8,175 bases of DNA, taken from positions 1 to 8,175 of the forward strand of contig JAJTIF010000192.1 in assembly GCA_021299675.1 (NCBI GenBank), in the 5' to 3' direction. The position numbers were made by a program, and so were the translations under genes. Source of the stretch: Pseudomonadota bacterium. GTDB lineage: Bacteria > Bdellovibrionota > Bacteriovoracia > Bacteriovoracales > Bacteriovoracaceae. Shown in pieces: positions 1 to 5,529 of the stretch. The notes under the pieces are model-generated. The model saw only the letters and a program-made list of their open reading frames with translations. It searched no databases and was not told where the DNA came from. Within the stretch, counting starts at the first letter, position 1, and each line of letters starts with the position of its first letter.

Positions 1-1
1 C

Positions 2-1603
2 AGTGACATCATGATGGTGCTGGATCAGTGTATCGAGTCCGATGCTAACCATCGCGACGCCAAGGCGGCGATGGATCTTACACACCGTTGGGCCAAACGC
101 CCGCTTCTGGCGAGAGGAGATTCTCAGCAATCCATGTTCGGGATCGTGCAAGGGGCCTGCCACAAAGACCTCAGGCAGCAGAGTGCGGATACACTGATTA
201 ATCTGCGCGTGAATGGACAAGGCTTTGATGGGCTGGCGATCGGAGGCCTGGCCGTCGGAGAAACGAAATCTGAACGGGAAGACTTCACGGCGATCGCCAC
301 GGAGATGCTGCCCGAAAATCTGCCTCGGTATCTCATGGGTGTGGGCACCCCGATTGATATCCTCGAAGCGGTTCACCGGGGCGTGGACATGTTCGATTGC
401 ATCATCCCCAATCAGTACGGCCAGCGCGGAGTCGCCTTCACGAGCCTTGGCAATCTTCAGCTCAGACGGAGCGTTTATAAATTCTCCGAGGAGAAACTAG
501 ACCCCCAGTGCCCTTGCCTCACCTGCACCCATTACTCCAAGGCTTATCTACATCATCTGATGAAAACCGATGAGCCTTTGGGCTGGCATTTACTGGCGCT
601 TCATAACACCACCTTCTACCATACCCTCATGCGAGAAATGCGTGAGAGTATCCTGAACGATACCTTCCTAGATTTTTACAACAAAAAAAGAGTGGAGCTG
701 GTGCAACACGATCCAGAACATCCACCGGTGCCGATGAAGACTCCACGCACGCCGCTGAAACTCAAGCGCCTCGCTTTGGGTGACTATGAAGTGTTTGACT
801 CGGGCAAAGGTTTTTCGAGCATCAAACAGAAAAGCTCCGGCGAGATTATGCACTCGGTGAATCCACCGCAAGAAGAAGCACGCAACCTCTATCTCAATCC
901 TTCAAAAATCCACGAGCGCCTGAAAACACAAAACGAAATTATTATCTGGGACGTGGGCCTGGGTGCCGCTCATAATGCCATGGCCGTGATCCAGGAGTTT
1001 AAAGACCAGGAGATATCTGGAAAAATCAAAATCATCAGTTTTGAAAATGACACGGATCCCTTGAAACTGGCTCTCAAAAACGCCCCCCTCTTTGCACATT
1101 TGCATCACGCGGCTCCGCACGAGCTGTTAAAAAACAATCAGTGGGTCTCGCCTGCGGGACAAATCGAGTGGCAGTTGATCCAAGGGGATTTTGCCACGAC
1201 CTACACGACGGCCGGCAAGCCTCATGTAATCTTCTATGACCCTTTCTCCCTGCACACAAACGTGGAGCTCTGGAGCGAAGAGGCCTTTGAGAAACTCTTA
1301 AACTTCTGCCGTGCGAATGAAGTGCAGCTGCTCAACTACTCGGCTTCCACTGCCGTGCGAGCGACACTGCTCTCGGCGGGTTGGTGTGTGGGCTATGGCC
1401 CTGCCACCGGACCCAAGAGCACCACCACAGTGGCTTTCACCAGCCAAAAACTCGCCGATCAGCTTAAGATCCCTCTTCTGGGGAGTGAGTGGCTTACTCG
1501 CTGGGAGAAAAGTGATGCGAAAACAGCGCGCGGTTTGAGTCAGCGGGAGGCGAGTGACTTTGAAGCGCGGATCCGCGGGCATGAGCAGTTTCGTGCAAGA
1601 TAA
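2..1603 (+). CDS. tgt: Queuine/preQ1 tRNA-ribosyltransferase (Tgt) fused to a MnmC-like methyltransferase domain, 5'-truncated
   Basis: The gene runs in from the left edge: the codons before the first internal ATG (position 11) read S-D-I, the usual Tgt lead-in. Residues are numbered from that ATG. Residues 1-230 are the C-terminal part of Tgt, which swaps guanine-34 of GUN-anticodon tRNAs for preQ1. Visible are LDQC (5, the base-binding Asp with the following Cys typical of bacterial enzymes), FGIVQG (43-48), GGLAVGE (78-84), the nucleophile Asp129 in MFDC, and a zinc site Cys167/Cys169/Cys172 with His198. The Val in LAVGE fits preQ1 rather than queuine. After a Pro-rich linker (about 231-255), residues 256-490 resemble DUF752/Methyltransf_30, the SAM domain of MnmC: glycine loop DVGLGAAHNA (314-323), acidic FEND (344-347) and YDPFS (409-413), matching the DxFxP active-site motif. 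The fusion is continuous in frame. The MnmC-half substrate is inferred. It ends 18 bases before the convergent toxin gene. Confidence 0.9.
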   Translation, partial: SDIMMVLDQCIESDANHRDAKAAMDLTHRWAKRPLLARGDSQQSMFGIVQGACHKDLRQQSADTLINLRVNGQGFDGLAIGGLAVGETKSEREDFTAIATEMLPENLPRYLMGVGTPIDILEAVHRGVDMFDCIIPNQYGQRGVAFTSLGNLQLRRSVYKFSEEKLDPQCPCLTCTHYSKAYLHHLMKTDEPLGWHLLALHNTTFYHTLMREMRESILNDTFLDFYNKKRVELVQHDPEHPPVPMKTPRTPLKLKRLALGDYEVFDSGKGFSSIKQKSSGEIMHSVNPPQEEARNLYLNPSKIHERLKTQNEIIIWDVGLGAAHNAMAVIQEFKDQEISGKIKIISFENDTDPLKLALKNAPLFAHLHHAAPHELLKNNQWVSPAGQIEWQLIQGDFATTYTTAGKPHVIFYDPFSLHTNVELWSEEAFEKLLNFCRANEVQLLNYSASTAVRATLLSAGWCVGYGPATGPKSTTTVAFTSQKLADQLKIPLLGSEWLTRWEKSDAKTARGLSQREASDFEARIRGHEQFRAR

Positions 1604-1621
1604 AAGTACTATAATTTTAAA

Positions 1622-2473
1622 TCAGAGGCTTTTGAGATTTGTTTTAACCAATTCAAAACAGTCATCGAGCTCAACCCCTAGATTAAATTGTTTAAAGGGC
1701 TTCTTCCAACTCTCAGGTGGAGCCTTGAGCTCAGAAGAAAAAACATGAGTCGCGCGCCTCTGAAAAGTATCCTCTAAGCATCTTTTTAGTAGTTCAGGAT
1801 TAAGCATCTCATTTCTAACAATCAAATAAAGATCCACTAGATCCTTCACTCTGGAGTTTTCACTGTCTCGAGGGAGGGTGTACGCATGAATTTTTTCTGC
1901 AAAATGTTGCTCGATGTTTATGACTGCAATCTTCGGCGCTTTAAAACCAGCAAAGTCCAAATAGTTTTTCAGCTCTAGCTGATCATGGGGCTCAATCCAA
2001 ACATCTCCGACTCCTATATCAAGGTCAAAAATGGTAAAGCGCTTTCCATCAATGAGTGCTTCGATCTGAAACCGTGCTCCTCCATAGGGAGCAGCATCGA
2101 GTTCCATTTTGGGCCCCGCGACGAGATATTCAAAATAGTCTCCAAGATCTATCCGACTTCTTTCAATCAAAGCTTCTTTTATCGCCGAGATTTTTTGATC
2201 CTCGCTTCCCTCAAGAAACTTCGTTTCTTTTAAACTGAGATCGATATCTTTTGTTGCCCTCGACTCTTGAAGCCTCAGCTCCAACGCATGGCCGCCTTTT
2301 AAGACCCAAGGAACCGTTTTATCCTTAAAGAGTCTTGCCAGGAAGTGAGTGCATCCCACCTGGCGATAGAGACGCATGATATCTACCCCCTCTCCCCGGG
2401 AGATCTTTTTTAGTTTCTCCTGCACAGCACTCCTGAAGCTTTGTGCTGTTTTATATTTCTCTCTTGGCGTCAT
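1622..2473 (-). CDS. abiEii: AbiEii/AbiGii-family nucleotidyltransferase toxin
   Basis: A 283-residue protein with the four motifs of the AbiEii (DUF1814) nucleotidyltransferase toxins. Motif I is KGGHALEL (59-66) followed by R72 and KDIDL (75-79), the GG...DxD metal and nucleotide site. Motif II is FDLDIG (149-154). Motif III is the helix EQHFAEKIHA (188-197). Motif IV is RVKDLVDL (208-215). Family members act with AbiEi as type IV toxin-antitoxin and phage-defence systems; the toxin is cytoplasmic and transfers nucleotides to a cellular target. The ATG (2471-2473) shares ATGA with the antitoxin stop codon, so translation is probably coupled, and an AAGG lies about 8 bases upstream. All motif residues are intact, so the enzyme looks active. 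Length is normal for the family. Its base composition is poorer in GC than the neighbouring tgt gene, as expected for transferred defence cargo. Confidence 0.92.
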   Translation of the reverse strand: MTPREKYKTAQSFRSAVQEKLKKISRGEGVDIMRLYRQVGCTHFLARLFKDKTVPWVLKGGHALELRLQESRATKDIDLSLKETKFLEGSEDQKISAIKEALIERSRIDLGDYFEYLVAGPKMELDAAPYGGARFQIEALIDGKRFTIFDLDIGVGDVWIEPHDQLELKNYLDFAGFKAPKIAVINIEQHFAEKIHAYTLPRDSENSRVKDLVDLYLIVRNEMLNPELLKRCLEDTFQRRATHVFSSELKAPPESWKKPFKQFNLGVELDDCFELVKTNLKSL

Positions 2474-3051
2474 AGCGCATACCTTGCCAGTTTTTCGTTT
2501 TTCTTTATATCCCCTTTAGAGATATGACCTTTCTCAAGGGCTTGCTTAGTGGCTTGTTCAATGAATTCATCTGAGATTCTTCGTTCATCAATCAAATCAA
2601 GCAGAGTCTTCAGTACAGTTGTTACCCTAAGACCATTTACTGATTTTATCTCAGACTCCGTGATTTTCTTTTTGTGGATCACAAGTATTTTTGGGATCTC
2701 ACTCCCCTTTCTAAATTTTTTTGAAACTGTGAGATGAATCTTGGTTGGACTGTGATCAGAGAGTTCATAAAGCATAAGAGCTGTCTCGTGAGAGAACACT
2801 GCTTGCGGTTTATTATTTCTACCTTTTGACCAAAGAAGCCAAAGCCAATATTCGCTGAGGTCGGACTCAATCGGCTTAAATCGATAGATACCTCGTAGAA
2901 CCTTTTCCCATTGACCTGTCTTCACATAGTAGTGATGATTTTTTTGATCAAAACCTGACTGAATGGCCTGAGTTGCAGAGAAAAGACCTCCTTGCTCCAA
3001 AGCAACACTCATCAATCTTTCCTTGCTTGGCTGAGTATCTGATTTTTTCAT
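2470..3051 (-). CDS. abiEi: AbiEi-family antitoxin and autorepressor
   Basis: A protein of up to 193 residues with the AbiEi layout. It has an N-terminal winged-helix segment (about 10-65, containing EQGGLFSATQAIQSGF and the WEKVLRGIYRF wing typical of AbiEi_4). A C-terminal domain (about 70-193) follows, with FSHETALMLYELSDHSP and the VTTVLKTLLDLI stretch. Known family members repress their own promoter by binding inverted repeats through the N-terminal domain; the C-terminal domain is needed for antitoxicity. It is the first gene of the pair and its TGA overlaps the toxin ATG. The start is uncertain. The ATG at 3051 has no Shine-Dalgarno and lies inside an operator-like half-site. The ATG at 3012 (residue 14) has AAGGA seven bases upstream and would give 180 residues, at some cost to helix 1. 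I give the longer frame as the outer limit; the function call is not affected. Confidence 0.88.
   Translation of the reverse strand: MKKSDTQPSKERLMSVALEQGGLFSATQAIQSGFDQKNHHYYVKTGQWEKVLRGIYRFKPIESDLSEYWLWLLWSKGRNNKPQAVFSHETALMLYELSDHSPTKIHLTVSKKFRKGSEIPKILVIHKKKITESEIKSVNGLRVTTVLKTLLDLIDERRISDEFIEQATKQALEKGHISKGDIKKNEKLARYAL
3020..3024 (-). promoter_or_regulatory. Shine-Dalgarno favouring the internal start of abiEi
   Basis: AAGGA on the minus strand, seven bases before the ATG at 3010-3012. It is the only good ribosome-binding site near the beginning of the antitoxin frame and argues for the shorter, 180-residue product. Confidence 0.5.
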
Positions 3052-3061
3052 ATATACCGTA
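3049..3061. promoter_or_regulatory. Third AbiEi-operator-like half-site
   Basis: CATATATACCGTA matches the left arm of the palindrome at 3101-3131 (CATAAATACCGTA) at 12 of 13 positions, in the same orientation. Its first three bases are the complement of the upstream ATG of abiEi. It lies 52 bases from the matching arm, close to five helical turns, so a protein bound here would face the same side of the DNA. Its role as an extra AbiEi contact is inferred. Confidence 0.5.
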
Positions 3062-3093
3062 ATTTTTATGTCTTTTAATGACTAGACTATTAA

Positions 3094-3102
3094 ATTCTAT
3101 CA
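3094..3102 (-). promoter_or_regulatory. Probable extended -10 promoter of the abiE operon
   Basis: On the minus strand this reads TGATAGAAT: an extended-10 TG followed one base later by TAGAAT (5 of 6 to TATAAT). No good -35 box is found 17 bases upstream; that place is taken by the palindrome. Transcription would begin near 3087, upstream of both possible abiEi starts. This comes from reading the motif only. Confidence 0.4.
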
Positions 3103-3131
3103 TAAATACCGTAAAAAGTACGGTATTTATG
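3101..3131. promoter_or_regulatory. Perfect 13-5-13 palindrome, probable AbiEi operator
   Basis: The arms CATAAATACCGTA (3101-3113) and TACGGTATTTATG (3119-3131) are exact reverse complements separated by AAAAG. The palindrome overlaps the upstream edge of the proposed abiE -10 element and covers the -35 region, the position expected for a repressor that blocks RNA polymerase. AbiEi proteins are known to bind inverted repeats of roughly this size upstream of their own gene. It also lies about 60 bases upstream of the rightward DUF3015 promoter. Confidence 0.7.
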
Positions 3132-3190
3132 TAAAAATTCAAAATAGTCATTTTGGGCACTTACAAAAATTTTTAACCTATTTCAACCTA

Positions 3191-3199
3191 TGTCATAAT
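3191..3199 (+). promoter_or_regulatory. Possible extended -10 promoter of the DUF3015-DUF4105 pair
   Basis: TGTCATAAT is a TGn extension plus CATAAT (5 of 6 to TATAAT), about 25 bases before the ATG at 3225. The -35 region (TTTTAA at 3171-3176) is poor. The flanking DNA is strongly AT-rich. Confidence 0.35.
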
Positions 3200-3224
3200 T
3201 GATCCACACCTTCTAGGAGAAATT

Positions 3225-3701
3225 ATGAAACACCTCATTCTGGTTCTAAGTCTTATAATCTCATCTGTGGCCTTTGGTCGTGACGGAAGTTCGGGCTGCG
3301 GTCCCGGCTGGTATGTTTTCCAAGACAACTCGATTATCTCATCTGCGCTGCGTGCTACCACCAACGCTTTCTTCTTCCCGACCACTACCATCGGTATGAC
3401 TCTGGGAACTTCAAACTGTACCCAACACAAACTCGTTTTGAACGAGAAGCGCAGTCTGCACTTTGTGACTCATAACCTGTATGAGCTCAAATCACAGGCG
3501 GCACAAGGCGAAGGCGACTACCTTCAAGCCTTTGCGGAAGTGGTGGGCTGCCAAAAGAATCAAACAGATCTTTTGAAAAAAACCATCCAGTCTCATCACC
3601 AGAATGTTTTTGAAAACTCAGCTCCTGAAAAAGTGCTGGAGCAGGTATTCATCCAGATCCTTAGAAGCCCTGAGCTGTCTCAGTCTTGCTCTCTCTCTTA
3701 A
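3225..3701 (+). CDS. DUF3015-family exported protein
   Basis: A 158-residue protein with a Sec signal peptide: MKH, a hydrophobic run LILVLSLIISSVAF, then probable cleavage near residues 17-20. The mature part opens with the DUF3015 hallmark SSGCGPGWYVFQDNS (22-36), ATTNAFFFPTTTIGMTLGTSNC (44-65, a run of small and aromatic residues ending in Cys) and continues as a helical, charged region. Paired cysteines (Cys25, Cys65, Cys108 and Cys155) could form disulphides in the periplasm. The start is firm: AGGAGA lies four bases before the ATG. The function of DUF3015 is unknown. From memory, these genes often sit beside DUF4105 genes, as here, where the next gene begins inside this one. I therefore infer a shared envelope role. 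The C-terminal end, SCSLS, is encoded by the sequence that also begins the next gene. Confidence 0.85.
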   Translation: MKHLILVLSLIISSVAFGRDGSSGCGPGWYVFQDNSIISSALRATTNAFFFPTTTIGMTLGTSNCTQHKLVLNEKRSLHFVTHNLYELKSQAAQGEGDYLQAFAEVVGCQKNQTDLLKKTIQSHHQNVFENSAPEKVLEQVFIQILRSPELSQSCSLS

Positions 3702-5431
3702 TTCTTCTCATTCTCGGGGGGAAGGCCCACGCCTTCTCCCCTACCATTCAAGATCTCGAAGCTTTCGCTCACGGCCACATCTGGCGCTCGCTTTTTAACG
3801 GCACTTCGGCCAGTGACCCGCGCTTCTTTTTACACCCTCAGGGTAAACAAAACCTACAACTCGAGCTCGAAAAAACAATCGAGCTGCTCGAGAGCACAAC
3901 ACCCGTGGGTCACACGCAGTTTCGCCCCGTGTGTACTTTTCCGGCCCGCTACCAGCGCCTCGCTGAGCGCTGGCCTGAATTAAAATCAAGAATAGATAAA
4001 ATTGAATGCCCAGATCTTTTGAAGTGGAAAAAAACCATCGACGCGCAATCAATCTCCATGTTGTACGTGGGGCCCTATCTGAATAACCCGGCTTCTATGT
4101 TCGGGCACACACTTTTGCGTTTTAAAAGAAAAAGTGGTGAGTGGCTCAACGACTACAACCTCGCCTTCCTCGCCACCACCGATCCCAACGACTCACCGGC
4201 CATGTACACCATCAAAGGCATCGCTGGCGGCTACACCGGCTACTATCACCTAGATCCCTACTACATCAACGCCAATCGCTACAACAACTCTGAGCGCCGA
4301 GATATCTGGGAGTACGAGATCCCGCTCTCCCCAGAAGAGCTAGACTTTTTTATGAATCATCTCTGGGAGGTCTCTCTCAATACGGGCTTTCAGTATTATT
4401 TTACCTCTGAGAATTGCTCCTACTTTCTAGCGACCATTTTCTCTGCCACCCATGAACGCTTTAAAGATTTCCCGAAGACCTTTCTCTTGCATCCCATCGA
4501 GATCACCAAGTATTTTGCGCAAACGAATTCCTATACCTTTAGACCTTCGGTGCGAAAAAAAATCCTACACCGCTATGCCCTTCTCTCAGGCGAACAAAAT
4601 AAAACAAGGCGAGAGATTGAACGCACAAAAACCATTCCTCAAGGTTTCACTGACACTCAAGTCTTAGATGTGCTGATTGAAAGTGAGAAAACCAGAAACT
4701 ATAAACGCCTCAAATTCACCACGGCAGAAAACCCATACCTCAATGAGCTTTTGAAAACGCGGGCAGTAATCCCTCAAGCAAGTCCACCAGATAACATTCA
4801 AACCCGTGTGAATCCCATCGAGATCCACGATCCCATGCGCTTGAGTCTTGGAGGAAGTACAGACCAACTTCGCTCGCGCTTTTCGCTGGGCTATCACGGC
4901 GTGCGGGACTCTGAACAGGGACTCTCCCAGTGGTCTTTTGTGGATTACTTAGGATTAGAGACTCAAACACGAAGAAATAAAACCACCATCAACGAAGTGC
5001 TCCTGATCGACATCATCTCACTGGCTCCCATGATGTGGGATTTCCCGGAGTTCTCCTGGCAGCTCAAATCCGTGTTTGAGACTCAGTGCTGGACTTGTGA
5101 GGGTGAGATGAAACAAACCCTTCAGGCGGGGCTCGGGCTCTCGTGGCACTTCAAACGATTTGTGGTGTGGAACTTTCTGAGTCTAGATAATGGAATTGAT
5201 AGAAGGTCCATTAAACTCACGCCCCAATACCAGCTTGCAGGCAAGTGGGTCTTAAGCAAAATGTTCTCGCTCAATTTTGCCCATGAGGTAGGTCTGGTTC
5301 AGGAGAAGGCAGAGCATCGCACCAAGGGGTCACTCTCCTACCATCACAAGCAGAATCACTACCTGTCGGTAGAGCTCAGAGAGACACCCGTCCAAGAAGA
5401 AGCGGTGGTGATGGGGACTGTGCATTTCTAG
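3686..5431 (+). CDS. DUF4105 (Lnb N-terminal periplasmic-like) protein with C-terminal beta-barrel
   Basis: A 581-residue exported protein. The start is the TTG at 3686, because an in-frame stop lies at 3671-3673 and no ATG is near. It overlaps the DUF3015 gene by 16 bases and has no clear Shine-Dalgarno, so translation is probably coupled. A short signal peptide, LSLLILLILGGKAHA, lacks basic residues before its core but ends in a good AHA cleavage site. The DUF4105 core spans about 105-290: NPASMFGHTLLRF (134-146), GGYTGYYHLDPYY (171-183), RRDIWEYEIPLS (204-215), HLWEVS (225-230) and SENCSYFL (241-248). His141 and Cys243 are the conserved pair expected of a cysteine-type catalytic site. Pfam relates DUF4105 to Lnb, a lipoprotein N-acyltransferase of Bacteroides, but acyl transfer here is only inferred. 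Residues about 385-581 are amphipathic strands ending in Phe, typical of outer-membrane barrels. The final codons are duplicated downstream. Confidence 0.88.
   Translation: MLSLLILLILGGKAHAFSPTIQDLEAFAHGHIWRSLFNGTSASDPRFFLHPQGKQNLQLELEKTIELLESTTPVGHTQFRPVCTFPARYQRLAERWPELKSRIDKIECPDLLKWKKTIDAQSISMLYVGPYLNNPASMFGHTLLRFKRKSGEWLNDYNLAFLATTDPNDSPAMYTIKGIAGGYTGYYHLDPYYINANRYNNSERRDIWEYEIPLSPEELDFFMNHLWEVSLNTGFQYYFTSENCSYFLATIFSATHERFKDFPKTFLLHPIEITKYFAQTNSYTFRPSVRKKILHRYALLSGEQNKTRREIERTKTIPQGFTDTQVLDVLIESEKTRNYKRLKFTTAENPYLNELLKTRAVIPQASPPDNIQTRVNPIEIHDPMRLSLGGSTDQLRSRFSLGYHGVRDSEQGLSQWSFVDYLGLETQTRRNKTTINEVLLIDIISLAPMMWDFPEFSWQLKSVFETQCWTCEGEMKQTLQAGLGLSWHFKRFVVWNFLSLDNGIDRRSIKLTPQYQLAGKWVLSKMFSLNFAHEVGLVQEKAEHRTKGSLSYHHKQNHYLSVELRETPVQEEAVVMGTVHF
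5395..5431 (+). repeat. Direct repeat copy 1: coding tail of the DUF4105 gene
   Basis: This copy encodes the last residues EEAVVMGTVHF and the TAG stop. It matches 5493-5529 at 34 of 37 positions. The three differences are all third-base and silent (ACT/ACA, TTC/TTT, TAG/TAA). Confidence 0.85.
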
Positions 5432-5488
5432 AAGGTTCCAACACACTTTTACTTAAGCAGTGCATACAGATTAGTCTGCGGGAACCTT
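5432..5488. repeat. Inverted repeat between the two copies of the DUF4105 tail
   Basis: AAGGTTCC (5432-5439) and GGAACCTT (5481-5488) are perfect 8-base complements with a 41-base centre. They lie between the DUF4105 stop codon and the second tail copy. The centre holds a weak GCAG/CTGC pairing (5457-5460 and 5476-5479). It could be a small palindromic repeat of the kind dispersed in bacterial intergenic DNA, or chance. The long loop makes it a poor terminator. Confidence 0.4.
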
Positions 5489-5529
5489 TTGGAGAAGAAG
5501 CGGTGGTGATGGGGACAGTGCATTTTTAA
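5452..5529 (+). pseudogene. Relic 3' end of a second DUF4105-like gene
   Basis: Reading in the frame of the second repeat copy gives LKQCIQISLREPFG followed by EEAVVMGTVHF and a TAA stop. The living gene ends KQNHYLSVELRETPVQ followed by the same eleven residues. Both have KQ and LRE before the tail, the LRE encoded by different codons, and the differences within the tail are silent. This pattern suggests the remains of a diverged tandem paralogue, or a partial duplication that was once under coding selection. It has no start or promoter and is too short to be a gene. Its stop overlaps the stop of the convergent DUF6929-type gene. Confidence 0.5.
5493..5529 (+). repeat. Direct repeat copy 2: orphan DUF4105 tail
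   Basis: Second copy of the tail, offset 98 bases from copy 1. The last three bases (TAA, 5527-5529) overlap the complement of the stop codon of the leftward gene that ends at 5526. Confidence 0.85.

Noticed and set aside
1298..1582. Open frame on the minus strand opposite the methyltransferase domain
   Set aside because: It lies antisense to a well-supported gene, shows no recognisable domain and is rich in Arg and Pro, as expected for a shadow of GC-rich coding sequence.
1604..1621. A terminator between tgt and the toxin gene
   Set aside because: The 18 bases hold no hairpin; convergent transcripts must end inside each other's genes or by another mechanism.
3101..3131. The perfect palindrome as a rho-independent terminator
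   Set aside because: No gene ends into it, since both flanking genes point away, and its stem is AT-rich. Its place over the abiE promoter fits an operator.
3795..4052. Minus-strand open frame inside the DUF4105 gene
   Set aside because: Shadow frame with no domain, no ribosome-binding site and full overlap with the real gene.
3225..5431. DUF3015 and DUF4105 as one gene split by a frameshift
   Set aside because: Each has its own signal peptide and complete domain; the overlap looks like translational coupling instead of a broken fusion.
5432..5492. The inverted repeat as a bidirectional terminator between convergent genes
   Set aside because: The loop is 41 bases, the stem only 8, and the following T run is four bases long, so a stable terminator hairpin is unlikely.
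5395..5529. The two 37-base copies as a CRISPR array or insertion-sequence ends
   Set aside because: Only two direct copies exist, one is coding sequence, and no transposase, spacer series or cas gene is nearby.
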